From Pollutimonas sp963712655 (GTDB lineage: Bacteria; Pseudomonadota; Gammaproteobacteria; Burkholderiales; Burkholderiaceae_B): 64,000 nt of DNA. Under the pieces are notes generated by a model. It was not told the origin of the DNA. It saw nothing but the letters and a program-made list of their open reading frames with translations, and ran no database searches. This document shows positions 54,217-63,078 of the stretch, piece by piece. Positions within the stretch are counted from its first letter, which is position 1. Each line of letters starts with the position of its first letter. The translations under genes were made by a program, and so were the position numbers. The stretch covers positions 682,001-746,000 of the forward strand of contig CAVQIT010000009.1 of assembly GCA_963712655.1 (NCBI GenBank), in the 5' to 3' direction.

Positions 54217-55182
54217 ATGGCGGCGGATTGGCTGAATGATTTGCGGCGTGTGAATTTGAATCAGATAGGCGCATTCTCCGCCGTGGCCGAGTGCTCCAGT
54301 TTCCGTGCCGCGGCGGGCCGCCTGCATCTCTCGCAGTCCGCATTGAGCGTGCAGATCCAGCAGTTGGAAGGCACCCTGGGCGTGAAACTCTTGCATCGCG
54401 ACACGCGGTCCGTGCGGCTGACCGATGAAGGCGCGCGGCTGGTCGAGGTATTCAATCGCTCGGGGGTCGAGCTTGCCCGTGTCATTACGCAGCTAAAGGA
54501 AGAAGGGCGCCTGCAAAGGGGAGCGATTTTTCTGGCTGTTCTACCCTCGCTGGCGGCAACCTATATGCCGCAGCTGCTGCAGCAATTCCAGGCGCGGCAT
54601 CCTGGCATCAGGGTCCGTATGCGCGATGTCGATTCCCGCCGCGCCCACGAGCAGATCGAGGCGGGCGCGGTGGATCTTGCCGTGCTGTCGCGCAGTCCGC
54701 GCGGGCAGAGCATGGTGTTCACGCCATTGTTCGATGAAGAACTGCTGGCCGTGGTTCCTGCTTCCGACCCAGCGTTTGCGGGCCGTAAGGCGGTGGATGC
54801 GCGCGAGCTTGCGCGCAGCCCTTTGCTTTTGAATCCCACGGGGGTGGATTTGCGCGATAAGCTCGATGCGCTTTTCCGCAGCGAGGGCATAGCTGTCGAG
54901 GCAACTCAGGAGTTGACAGGCACGTCATCGCTGGTCGCGCTCGTATCCTTGGGGATGGGGGTAAGCATACAGCCCCGCAGTTCTCTTTATGGCCTGGATT
55001 TGAGCCGATGCCGTCTTCTCGAATTCCGGCCGGCCACCTTTCGTGAAATTGGGGTGATCATGCCGCCGGGGCGCACGCCGTCGCCCGCGACGACGGCCTT
55101 CAGGGATTTTCTGGTGGAGCATGCTTCGTCTGTATTGTTGCCGGATCTGGCCAGGGGAGGCCCATATCGAAGGATGCGCTAA
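54217..55182 (+). CDS. LysR-family transcriptional regulator
   Basis: This 321-aa LysR protein has the helix-turn-helix at residues 12-70 (LNQIGAFSAVAECSSFRAAAGRLHLSQSALSVQIQQLEG) and a full effector domain (GAIFLAVLPSLAATYMPQLL to the GMGVSIQPRSSL region). CGGAGA precedes the ATG. It is divergent from the Bug-AtuA-Bug operon and so its probable regulator. The stop overlaps the stop of the convergent hydratase gene by four bases. Confidence 0.9.
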   Translation: MAADWLNDLRRVNLNQIGAFSAVAECSSFRAAAGRLHLSQSALSVQIQQLEGTLGVKLLHRDTRSVRLTDEGARLVEVFNRSGVELARVITQLKEEGRLQRGAIFLAVLPSLAATYMPQLLQQFQARHPGIRVRMRDVDSRRAHEQIEAGAVDLAVLSRSPRGQSMVFTPLFDEELLAVVPASDPAFAGRKAVDARELARSPLLLNPTGVDLRDKLDALFRSEGIAVEATQELTGTSSLVALVSLGMGVSIQPRSSLYGLDLSRCRLLEFRPATFREIGVIMPPGRTPSPATTAFRDFLVEHASSVLLPDLARGGPYRRMR

Positions 55183-56039
55183 TCGGCTTCACAACTGGCT
55201 TGCATGGCGAGAACGCCTTTGTGATTGCGTGCCCATAACGAAAATTTCTTATCGCCGGTCCCAGGTTCCGGCTGTAAACAAACGTCAAAGGGATGAAGGT
55301 CGAAAAGCGGATGCATTGCCTTGAACGCGAAATTCCGCACTCTCCGCTCTGGATACTTGTACGAAAACAAGTCGAGAAGTAGCGTGGCTATCAGCGGCCC
55401 ATGCACGATCAAGCCGGGATAGCCTTCAGTTTGCGTTGCATAAGAACGATCATAATGAATACGGTGCGCATTGAATGTCAGCGCGGAATAACGAAAAAGA
55501 AAAACTGGGTCGGGCACAATACGCCGTGAATATAAAGCATTGTCTGGGGCGAGTTCGGCTCTGGGCGCAGGCTCTCCTTCACGTGGATGATCGCGAAAAA
55601 CGATGTCATGATCTTCCGTTACAGCGGCTCCCCTGGAGCTGCCGATTATATGGCGCAATGTCACAAAAACCAGCGGGCCGCTTTTTCCTTCCCTGGATGT
55701 GATCTTGGTGACTTCAGAGGTTTTCGTTACCTCGTCTCCCACATACAAAGGCTGATGAAATGTCAAGGAACTTCCCGCCCACATTCGCCGTGGCAGCGGC
55801 ACAGGAGGCAGTAGTTCTGGTTCCCTGGCGGCACCGTCCGGCGGCGTTTCACTTTGTGAAAACAGGGGCTTGAAATAAAGCCAATGCCACAGTGCCGGAA
55901 GTGGGTAGCGTTCGTCAATAGCCGTTACGCATCTATCCAGCGTAGCGGCCAGTCCCGCTATTGGCTGCGGTGTTATGCGGTCAGACCGTATTGTTTTTTT
56001 TCCTTTCCACTGCTCTAAATAGCCCAAATCAATATTCAC
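55179..56039 (-). CDS. MaoC/HTD2-type acyl-CoA hydratase (mesaconyl-C4-CoA hydratase-like)
   Basis: The 286-aa protein has two hot-dog repeats: an FAS1-dehydratase-like N-terminal half (PLPALWHWLYFKPLF, PRRMWAGSSLTFHQPLYVGDEV) and a C-terminal half with FRYSALTFNAHRIHYDRSYA, which holds the hydratase motif aspartate/histidine, and GLIVHGPLIATLLLDL. This layout is that of mesaconyl-C4-CoA / 3-methylfumaryl-CoA / itaconyl-CoA hydratases. It would add water to a branched dicarboxylic enoyl-CoA. It is the last gene of a reverse-strand operon after a quinone-oxidoreductase-like reductase and a CoA-transferase. Confidence 0.85.
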   Translation of the reverse strand: MNIDLGYLEQWKGKKTIRSDRITPQPIAGLAATLDRCVTAIDERYPLPALWHWLYFKPLFSQSETPPDGAAREPELLPPVPLPRRMWAGSSLTFHQPLYVGDEVTKTSEVTKITSREGKSGPLVFVTLRHIIGSSRGAAVTEDHDIVFRDHPREGEPAPRAELAPDNALYSRRIVPDPVFLFRYSALTFNAHRIHYDRSYATQTEGYPGLIVHGPLIATLLLDLFSYKYPERRVRNFAFKAMHPLFDLHPFDVCLQPEPGTGDKKFSLWARNHKGVLAMQASCEAD

Positions 56040-56095
56040 GCTGGCTCCGCTGATTTATCTGGGGCGCCAATTTTTCGCCCCGGTACCGTGCTTGG

Positions 56096-57100
56096 TCAAT
56101 AGCTGATGAGTGTGCGCCCGGAGGTCTTGCCTTCCAGATGCCGCTTGCTGTAGGCCATCAGGTCTTGAAGCTGGATCGTATGTATGTGTGGTTCAATCGC
56201 TGAAAAATCTGGCTTCCATTCATTTGCAAGCTTGTTCCAGAGCCGTTGCCGTGTGGGCCAGGAGGCATTGGCAACGATGCCGAACATTTGGACACCCCTT
56301 AATATAAAGGGCAGCACATTGGCTTCGAAGTTATTGCCGGCGGCATTGCCGACCGCCGCGGCCACGCCGCCATCTTGCAAAGAGCGCAGCAGCCACGACA
56401 GCATAGGACCGCCCACGTTGTCGATTACCGCGGCGAACCTGCCCTTTTCCAAAGGCCTGGTTTGATGTTGAATGCCGCTTGCGTCAATCACTTCGTATGC
56501 GCCAAGCCGTTGCAAAGCCTTGGCGTCTTCGATTTTTCGGGTAATGGCGGCGACTCGGTACCCCGCATGCGCGAAAAGAGCGGTCGATAGGATGCCCACC
56601 GCTCCGGTCGCCCCGCTAATCCCTACAATACCTGCATCCGGGGTGACGCCCAATTCCTCGAAATGTTCCAGCGCCATGGCGGCGGTAAAGCCCACGACGC
56701 CCATCATTGCGGCTTCCCACATTGACAGTCTGTCCGGCAGGTGCATCACATGGCTGGCAGGCGCCCGCATATATTCGGAGAATCCGCCATCAAACGCAAT
56801 TCCGGTTTGAAAGCCATGCACCATGACTGCTTGCCCGGGCGAAAAACTGGCATGGGATGACTCCACCACCTCTCCCACAATTTCAATACCGGCAATTCGG
56901 GGGAAGCTGGCGATGATCTTCGCGCGCCCTTGAATGGAAAGACAATCCTTGTAATTGACTCCCGCAAAGCGATTGCGAATGACAACTTCGCCTGTCGACA
57001 GTTCAGCCAGGCAAGTGGATTCGAGTTCGCTGCTTATGCCATCGTTGGTCGATCGGGTGCGAAGGGCGGAGAAAGATGAAGGAACTGACAAGGTTTGCAT
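56096..57100 (-). CDS. MDR-family reductase, acrylyl-CoA reductase (AcuI/YhdH)-like
   Basis: This 334-aa medium-chain reductase without zinc ligands has RNRFAGVNYKDCLSIQGRAKI and PRIAGIEIVGEVVESSH. The NADPH motif VGISGATGAVGILSTALFAHAGYRVAAITRK is near residue 160. FAAVIDNVGGPMLSWLL and the C-terminal GKTSGRTLI follow. AcuI/YhdH enzymes reduce acryloyl-CoA to propionyl-CoA, and the same fold reduces other enoyl-CoAs or quinones. It lies 89 bases after the CoA-transferase and 56 before the hydratase. The opposite activities (reduction and hydration of an enoyl-CoA) in one operon suggest two branches or a shared intermediate. Confidence 0.85.
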   Translation of the reverse strand: MQTLSVPSSFSALRTRSTNDGISSELESTCLAELSTGEVVIRNRFAGVNYKDCLSIQGRAKIIASFPRIAGIEIVGEVVESSHASFSPGQAVMVHGFQTGIAFDGGFSEYMRAPASHVMHLPDRLSMWEAAMMGVVGFTAAMALEHFEELGVTPDAGIVGISGATGAVGILSTALFAHAGYRVAAITRKIEDAKALQRLGAYEVIDASGIQHQTRPLEKGRFAAVIDNVGGPMLSWLLRSLQDGGVAAAVGNAAGNNFEANVLPFILRGVQMFGIVANASWPTRQRLWNKLANEWKPDFSAIEPHIHTIQLQDLMAYSKRHLEGKTSGRTLISY

Positions 57101-57189
57101 GGGTCTACCGTTTTTTTAAGATTTGAATAGTTCACTTTTTCCATCTGGCTGGAAGTCATGCGCCAGGCGTTTATTGAGTCAGGATGGAT

Positions 57190-58401
57190 TTATATCGTGC
57201 CTGTATCTTGTAGCTGCTTAATCTGATTCTTTGTAAAGCCAAGCTCGGCATAGACTTCCGCGTTGTGTTCCCCCACCGAAGGGCCGGTGCGCGGCACAGG
57301 CAACCGCCGGTCGATTACCCTGGGGACAATGCATGGCGCCGGTAGCGTGCCGTAGTCTGAATCCGGCAAACGTATAATGGACTGGCGCTCGATAAAGTGC
57401 GGGTCCTGTGTAATGTCTTCTATCGTATAGACCTTGCTAAAGGGGACTCCCGATTTGTTCAGCATCAAGGCTATTTGTTCGTAGGTATGTGTCGAGAACC
57501 AGCTTCTAAGGCCGGCATCGAGCGCGGCTATATTGTCGACGCGGCCGGAGTTGGTGCTGAAACGGGTGTCGCCAGCCCACTCCGGTTTGCCAATGCCGTG
57601 GCACAGGCGGGCAAAAATAGGGTTGGACGAAGCCACCAAAGAAAAAAACACGTCATCTTGACTGTTGTACATGTCGGAGGGGGCTGTATAGCTGGCGCAA
57701 TTGCCCGCCGGCATCCTGACGAAGTTCAATTGCTCATGCTCAACCGGCAATGGATCAAGGAAGCGGAAAAGTGCTTCAGTAGCGGAAAGATCGATTTCCG
57801 CGCCGACGGCGGATGGATCCCCGCGCAGCCGGACGATTTCGATTGCAATCGAGAACGCGGCAAATAAGCCGGCTACCGCATCGCCCACGGGGAAGTTTGT
57901 ATGCAGGGGTGCGCCGCCCGCTTGGCCGGTAAGATTGGTAAACCCGCTCATGGCCTCGAAAATTCGTGCGAAGCCAGGCCTTGATTTATAGGGCCCGGAT
58001 TGTCCGAAGCCCGTCAGCCTGAGCACGATCAGCCTAGGGTTGGCTGCAAATAGTGTTTCCGCGTCCAATCCCCAACCAGCCATGGTGCCGGTGCGAAAGT
58101 TTTCAACCAGCACATCGAACTGAGGAATCATTTTCAGGAATGCTTCACGGCCTGCTGACTTGCGCACATCCAGCGTAATGCCTCGTTTGCCGCGATTAGC
58201 CGTTTTCCACCACAAGGGTATGCCATCCTTGATGGGTTGCAAGCCCCTGAGCGGGTCGCTGCCGTCAGGCAGTTCAAGCTTGACAACGTCGGCGCCGTGA
58301 TCCGCACAAAGCGTCGCACCGAAGGGAGCGGCTACGACAGTCGCCATGTCCAGGATGCGCACATTGTCCAGCGCACCTTTGGTGGGGTGGTTCATACTCA
58401 T
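57190..58401 (-). CDS. Type III CoA-transferase (CaiB/BaiF)
   Basis: The 403-aa enzyme has VRILDMATVVAAPFGATLCADHGADVVKLE, NRGKRGITLDVRK, VLVENFRTGTMAGWGLD and LTGFGQSGPYKSRPG. The catalytic aspartate is D174 in NFPVGDAVAGLF. It activates a carboxylic acid as the CoA thioester. Two ATGs, 58401 and 58395, lie near a GAGG site; the second has the better spacing but the product differs by only two residues. It is the first gene of the operon with the reductase and hydratase, and is divergent from the IclR gene over about 137 bases. Confidence 0.9.
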   Translation of the reverse strand: MSMNHPTKGALDNVRILDMATVVAAPFGATLCADHGADVVKLELPDGSDPLRGLQPIKDGIPLWWKTANRGKRGITLDVRKSAGREAFLKMIPQFDVLVENFRTGTMAGWGLDAETLFAANPRLIVLRLTGFGQSGPYKSRPGFARIFEAMSGFTNLTGQAGGAPLHTNFPVGDAVAGLFAAFSIAIEIVRLRGDPSAVGAEIDLSATEALFRFLDPLPVEHEQLNFVRMPAGNCASYTAPSDMYNSQDDVFFSLVASSNPIFARLCHGIGKPEWAGDTRFSTNSGRVDNIAALDAGLRSWFSTHTYEQIALMLNKSGVPFSKVYTIEDITQDPHFIERQSIIRLPDSDYGTLPAPCIVPRVIDRRLPVPRTGPSVGEHNAEVYAELGFTKNQIKQLQDTGTI

Positions 58402-58538
58402 CGGCCTCTTTGGTTTGCATCGAATAGACAACATTTGTCTCACGAAGATTGGCCGGCCCACAAGCACCGTCTCGCTGTGCGGGACTGTATTCTAAATATG
58501 CCGATTCTCCATTGACTTTTCAATAGCCTAAATCGATC

Positions 58539-59378
58539 ATGAAATCACTTATGAACAAGACTCCCATTGATCTCATTCTCCGCGGGGATGATGCCGACGT
58601 GACTGCGCCGGACCGGCAGTTTGCGATTGCGCTGGCTCGCGGCATGGCCATCTTGCGGGCATTTACCGCTGATGAATCCGTGCTCGGGAATCGTGAAATC
58701 TCTGTCAAAACCGGGCTGCCCAGGTCGACGGTGTCGCGTCTGGCCTATACCCTTACGCTGCTCGGTTACCTTAGCCATGTCGATGGTTTGCAAAAGTATC
58801 GACTAGGTGCCGGTGTGTTGTCGCTGGGGTATCCATTGCTCGGCAGCATGACGATACGCCAATTGGCTCGCCCCATTATGGAGCGTCTGGCAAGGGATAC
58901 GGGCTGCACTGTCAATCTGGGCATGCTCGATCGAACCAGCGTGGTATTCATAGAGACATGCCGCGTTGATCGGGGCAATATTTATCGGCCTGATATCGGT
59001 AGCACGCGTCCTTTGTTGATGACTTCGGTGGGGCGGGCGCTGCTGCTGGCGTGCGAGCCATCGGTACGCACCGCCATTCTCAATAGAATAAAACTTGAAA
59101 ATCACGAAAACCACGCGCACATGATGCGTCTCTGGGAGACCGACGCGCGGGCGTTTTCAGCCCGCCGCTTTTGCTATGCGACAGGCGACTGGAGAAAGGA
59201 GATTCATGGGATAGCCGCGCCGGTTCTCAGGCCGGCGCGGGAAGAAAAAATAGCGCTCAATTGCACGCTGACATTCAACGATACAAGTACGAGCAAAGAC
59301 GTGCTGGTACGTAAAGTAGCTCCTCTTATGTTGACGGCAATACGCGAGATAGAAATAGTTTCCGGCGTAGGAGGCTGA
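58539..59378 (+). CDS. IclR-family transcriptional regulator
   Basis: The 279-aa protein has an IclR helix-turn-helix (RGMAILRAFTADESVLGNREISVKTGLPRSTVSRLAYTL) and the effector domain (VNLGMLDRTSVVFIETCRVDRG through GIAAPVLRP). The N-terminus before residue 25 is longer than usual; an ATG at 58551 is an alternative start. It is divergent from the CoA-transferase operon and in line with two Bug genes and an acyl-CoA dehydrogenase, so it probably regulates both arms. The intergenic region has no palindrome as clear as the one at 45518. Confidence 0.9.
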   Translation: MKSLMNKTPIDLILRGDDADVTAPDRQFAIALARGMAILRAFTADESVLGNREISVKTGLPRSTVSRLAYTLTLLGYLSHVDGLQKYRLGAGVLSLGYPLLGSMTIRQLARPIMERLARDTGCTVNLGMLDRTSVVFIETCRVDRGNIYRPDIGSTRPLLMTSVGRALLLACEPSVRTAILNRIKLENHENHAHMMRLWETDARAFSARRFCYATGDWRKEIHGIAAPVLRPAREEKIALNCTLTFNDTSTSKDVLVRKVAPLMLTAIREIEIVSGVGG

Positions 59379-59493
59379 ACCCAGGAATAGATACGTGGAC
59401 ACGCAAATAACCGACAGCATATGACGCTCGATCATTCACTCGAATGGCAAGAGCGCACCGTTATAAATGAAAAAAATATCAGGAGACAAACAC

Positions 59494-60483
59494 ATGCGTA
59501 TCTTTGGTTTGAAATTGTTTTATATCGCAGCCATGGCGATGTCGGGGCTGGCCTTGCCGCAAGCTCCGGCGCAGGCAAATAGCTTTCCCCAGCGTTCAAT
59601 AAAAATTATCGTTCCATTTCCTGCCGGTGGATGGGTCGACTCCACTGCGCGAATTATCGGTGAAAAGCTAGCGGAAAAATACAGGCAGCCTGTGCTTGTC
59701 GAGAACAGGACTGGCGCTGGCGGGTCGATTGGCGCAGATCTGGCGGCAAAATCCGCGCCTGATGGCTATACCGTGCTATGTGTAAGTCCGAGCCATGCAA
59801 TCCTCCCCAGTATCTTGAAAAACATCGGATGGGATCCAAACCGCGATTTCCGTGCGGTGCAAGGTATAGGCGAAATCGCTACTGTTATCGCGGTGCCTTA
59901 CGATTTGCCGGTGAAAAACATGGGCGAGTTGATGGCGCTGGCAAAAAAGAGTGGCGATAGCCCGCTTTCTATTGGCTCCGGAGGGGTAGGGACGTCAATC
60001 CATCTTGCCGGCGTCCTTTTGGCGCAGCAGGCTGGAATTAACTTGACCCATGTGCCTTACCGCGGACAGCCCGACGCGATGGCTGACCTTCTTGCCGCCC
60101 GAATCACGATGATGCCGATCGCCGCGTCGATAGCCATTCCGTATATCAAATCGAAGAAGCTGCGAGGCCTTGCCGTGACGGGCGCGGCTCGCTCGGCGCT
60201 GCTTCCCGACGTGCCAACCGTCGCGGAAACAGCCAATCTTCCTGCTTATCAGGCAAGTACCTGGACTGGCCTGGTTGTTCCGAAAGAGGTGCCTGACGCT
60301 ATTGTGGAGCAACTCTCGGCGGACATAGGCGAGATTCTTCATATGCCCGATGTGCAAACCAAGTTGCAGGCTCTTGGCATGGATGTAAAGCCACAAGATG
60401 CCCAACAGTTTGACACGTTCATTGCCGCCGAAACCCGCAAATGGGAAGAGGTAATCAAGCGGGGCAACCTTGCATTGCAATAA
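59494..60483 (+). CDS. Bug-family substrate-binding protein, tandem copy 1
   Basis: The 329-aa receptor starts at the ATG at 59494 behind AGGAGA (the frame extends to 59467). It has a signal peptide cleaved near QAN. Motifs are FPQRSIKIIVPFPAGGWVDS, VENRTGAGGSIG, APDGYTVLCVSPSHAILPS and HVPYRGQPDAM. It is a close paralogue of the next gene: long blocks such as RSIKIIVPF, GVGTSIHLAG and LTHVPYRGQPDA are identical. Both carry GG-x-VDSTAR in the first ligand loop, unlike the other Bug proteins in the window. It lies downstream of iclR. Confidence 0.92.
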   Translation: MRIFGLKLFYIAAMAMSGLALPQAPAQANSFPQRSIKIIVPFPAGGWVDSTARIIGEKLAEKYRQPVLVENRTGAGGSIGADLAAKSAPDGYTVLCVSPSHAILPSILKNIGWDPNRDFRAVQGIGEIATVIAVPYDLPVKNMGELMALAKKSGDSPLSIGSGGVGTSIHLAGVLLAQQAGINLTHVPYRGQPDAMADLLAARITMMPIAASIAIPYIKSKKLRGLAVTGAARSALLPDVPTVAETANLPAYQASTWTGLVVPKEVPDAIVEQLSADIGEILHMPDVQTKLQALGMDVKPQDAQQFDTFIAAETRKWEEVIKRGNLALQ

Positions 60484-60537
60484 AAGAAAACTCGCAATAT
60501 TTGCGGCAATAAATCAAGAATATTTGAAGGTCAACCC

Positions 60538-61527
60538 ATGCATATTTTAATTCGGTCTCTATTATTCAAAACAGCGAGTATGGTGCTGCCTCTTTTGCTT
60601 GTTTCACAGGCGAATGCCCAAGAGCCATATCCGAATCGCTCAATCAAAATCATTGTTCCGTTTACCGCGGGCGGTGTGGTGGACTCAACCGCAAGGATTA
60701 TTGGCGAAAAACTTTCCCGGAAGTATGGTCAGCCGGTGGTCGTTGAAAACAAGACCGGAGCGAGCGGCGCGATCGGCACCGAATCGGTGTCAAAGGCCGC
60801 GCCGGACGGCTACACCCTGCTTTGCGTCAGTCCCGGGCATGCAATCCTGCCTAGTTTGCTGAAAAACATTCACTGGAATCCGGTCAAGGATTTTCGCGCT
60901 GTGGAGGGCCTGGGTGAGATCGCTAATGTCATTGCCGTTCGTCCTGATCTTCCTGTAAAAAACATGAAGGAGTTTGTCGCCCTGGCCAAGAAAAGCAGTG
61001 CAGCCCCCTTGTCTTTTGCATCGCCTGGGGTTGGTACATCGATACACCTGGCAGGCGCCTTATTTGCCCAGCAGGCCGATATCGTCCTGACCCACGTCCC
61101 TTACCGCGGGCAGCCTGATGCCATTAGCGACCTGATCGCGGGTCGAGTCGACATGATGCCATTGTCCACATCGTTGGCAATTCCCTATCTCAAATCCGGA
61201 AAGCTCAGAGGCCTGGCGGTTACTACCTCCAGGCGATCATCTCTGTTGCCGGATATTCCAACCCTTGCCGAAGCGGCCGGCTTGCCAAATTATCAGGCGA
61301 GCACCTGGTTTGGTTTTGTAGCGCCGGCTGGAACACCAGACGCCATCATTGATACGTTGTCGTCCGATATTGCCTTGATTCTGGAGATGCCCGACGTGAA
61401 AGCGAAGTTTGCGACATTGGGTATGGATCTGACGCCGCAATCCCCCAAACAGTTCGATGACTTCGTGGCGGTCGAGTATGCCAAATGGCAGGGCGTGATC
61501 AAGAAGGGCGGCCTGGAAATCCAGTAG
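60538..61527 (+). CDS. Bug-family substrate-binding protein, tandem copy 2
   Basis: The 329-aa receptor has a signal peptide (LIRSLLFKTASMVLPLLLVS, cleavage near NAQ) and the Bug motifs PNRSIKIIVPFTAGGVVDST, VENKTGASGAIG, APDGYTLLCVSPGHAILPS and HVPYRGQPDAI. It is the same length as the copy before it and, by eye, nearly two thirds identical in the mature part, with the signal peptides unrelated. It lies 54 bases after that copy and 72 before the acyl-CoA dehydrogenase. The pair looks like a tandem duplication that has diverged in ligand preference. Confidence 0.92.
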   Translation: MHILIRSLLFKTASMVLPLLLVSQANAQEPYPNRSIKIIVPFTAGGVVDSTARIIGEKLSRKYGQPVVVENKTGASGAIGTESVSKAAPDGYTLLCVSPGHAILPSLLKNIHWNPVKDFRAVEGLGEIANVIAVRPDLPVKNMKEFVALAKKSSAAPLSFASPGVGTSIHLAGALFAQQADIVLTHVPYRGQPDAISDLIAGRVDMMPLSTSLAIPYLKSGKLRGLAVTTSRRSSLLPDIPTLAEAAGLPNYQASTWFGFVAPAGTPDAIIDTLSSDIALILEMPDVKAKFATLGMDLTPQSPKQFDDFVAVEYAKWQGVIKKGGLEIQ

Positions 61528-61599
61528 TACACGCCATGCATCAAGGCCACGTATTCGTTTTTCCCAGCAATCAATAGCTCGACAAACAGAGGATTATCA

Positions 61600-62814
61600 A
61601 TGCAGCGACTTTTCGGCGATCATTTTCTCAACGCCTTGAATACCGACGAGCGAAAGATCGTCAGCCATGTCCGCGCGCTTTGCGTAGAGCATATAGGTCC
61701 GCAAGCAGCTGAAGTCGGTAAACAGGATGAATTTGCATGGGATACCTTCAGGCTGCTTGCCCGCGAAGGTATTATCGCTAGCGCTTTTCCCAGGAAGTAT
61801 GGCGGCACTGATGTCCGGCAGGCGGTCCGGGTTCGTATCATCGAGGAGCTGGGCCGAGTTTGCAGTACCTCGGCCTCAATAATCACGGGCGCGGATCTCT
61901 CCACCCGCGCGATCATTGCCGGAGCATCCGACGATTTAAAACAGCGGATACTGCCAGGCTTATGCAGCGGCGCGATCCAGTCCGCTTTTGCCCTGACTGA
62001 GCCGGGCGCCGGTTCGGACGTACGTGCCCTGCAAACTATTGCACATCATAGCGACACAGGCTATGTCGTCAATGGGAAGAAGAAATTCATTACGCGGGCC
62101 AGTACAGCCGACTGGCTGGTGGTCGTAGCCCGGGCGGCTGAAGATTCGTCCAAATTCATTGCGCTGCTGGTCCCGCGCGATGCCAAGGGCGTTACGGTTG
62201 GTCCTGTCGATGGAAAGCTGGGATGGTATGGCGTGCCTATTGCATCGCTGCGCTTTGAGGACGTGCAGGTTGAACAAGCCAATCGGCTGGGCGCCGAAGG
62301 CGATGGTTTCAGCCTGGCCCAGGACGCGCTTTTGCGTGCACGTATTGGCCACGCCGCGATGGCGTTGGGCCGGGCTATTGGTGCCGTTGAGATTGCGTCC
62401 GCCTATGCAGGGGATAGAAATATCTTCGGCAAGACATTGGGCCGGCATCAAGGCGTCCAATGGATGCTGGCCGATATGATCACGCAAATCGAAGCCTCGC
62501 GCGCTTTGGTTGCCGTTGCCGCGGATAAGTATGATCGTGGCGATGCTGATGTCGCCATCTATGCGTCAATGGCGAAGCTGCATGCCACCGACCTTTGCAT
62601 GAAGGTCGTTACCGATGCGCTGCAACTGACCGGAGGCCGGGGTTATTTGAAAGACTTTCCTCTGGAGCGCTTCTTCAGGGATGCCAAGCTCAATCAAATC
62701 GGCGAAGGGTCGAGCGAAGTGCACAAGACGGTTATCGGCCGTGATCTTGTCCGCCGCTCGAAGACTTCGGATCGCAATCCGTGTTTGCGGCCAGGGCCTT
62801 TGACAGACTATTGA
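61600..62814 (+). CDS. Acyl-CoA dehydrogenase
   Basis: The 404-aa flavoenzyme has ASAFPRKYGGTDV, the FAD/substrate segment SAFALTEPGAGSDVRALQT, GYVVNGKKKFITRASTAD, FGKTLGRHQGVQWMLADM and LQLTGGRGYLKDFPLERFFRDAKLNQI. The catalytic base is the glutamate at about residue 369 in the IGEGSS motif, at the usual place. It desaturates an acyl-CoA at C2-C3. The C-terminal tail (about 20 residues after GRDLVRRS) is proline-rich and not conserved. It ends the iclR-Bug-Bug run, and with the divergent CoA-transferase, reductase and hydratase it makes a plausible acyl-CoA pathway. Confidence 0.92.
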   Translation: MQRLFGDHFLNALNTDERKIVSHVRALCVEHIGPQAAEVGKQDEFAWDTFRLLAREGIIASAFPRKYGGTDVRQAVRVRIIEELGRVCSTSASIITGADLSTRAIIAGASDDLKQRILPGLCSGAIQSAFALTEPGAGSDVRALQTIAHHSDTGYVVNGKKKFITRASTADWLVVVARAAEDSSKFIALLVPRDAKGVTVGPVDGKLGWYGVPIASLRFEDVQVEQANRLGAEGDGFSLAQDALLRARIGHAAMALGRAIGAVEIASAYAGDRNIFGKTLGRHQGVQWMLADMITQIEASRALVAVAADKYDRGDADVAIYASMAKLHATDLCMKVVTDALQLTGGRGYLKDFPLERFFRDAKLNQIGEGSSEVHKTVIGRDLVRRSKTSDRNPCLRPGPLTDY

Positions 62815-63078
62815 TTGAGCACGCGGATTTCGATAGCGGGGCCGTTATCTGTTGAAAAGCCGATACGGCAAGGTTATCCGCAATGAGTATGGCGGCAAGC
62901 GCTTTTTTCAGAGCGATTTGCTTACAATTCTTTCGGCGTAACGATTGCCGGTATTTAGTCGATGTTGGATTTAAAACCCCAGGTCCTGCCATTTTTAGAT
63001 ATAACTTCTTCCATCTTCGCTTTAAATGTCATTAAATTTGGCGTTGCCTTGCTGCCAGGGTGCGTCCTACCATGCCGC

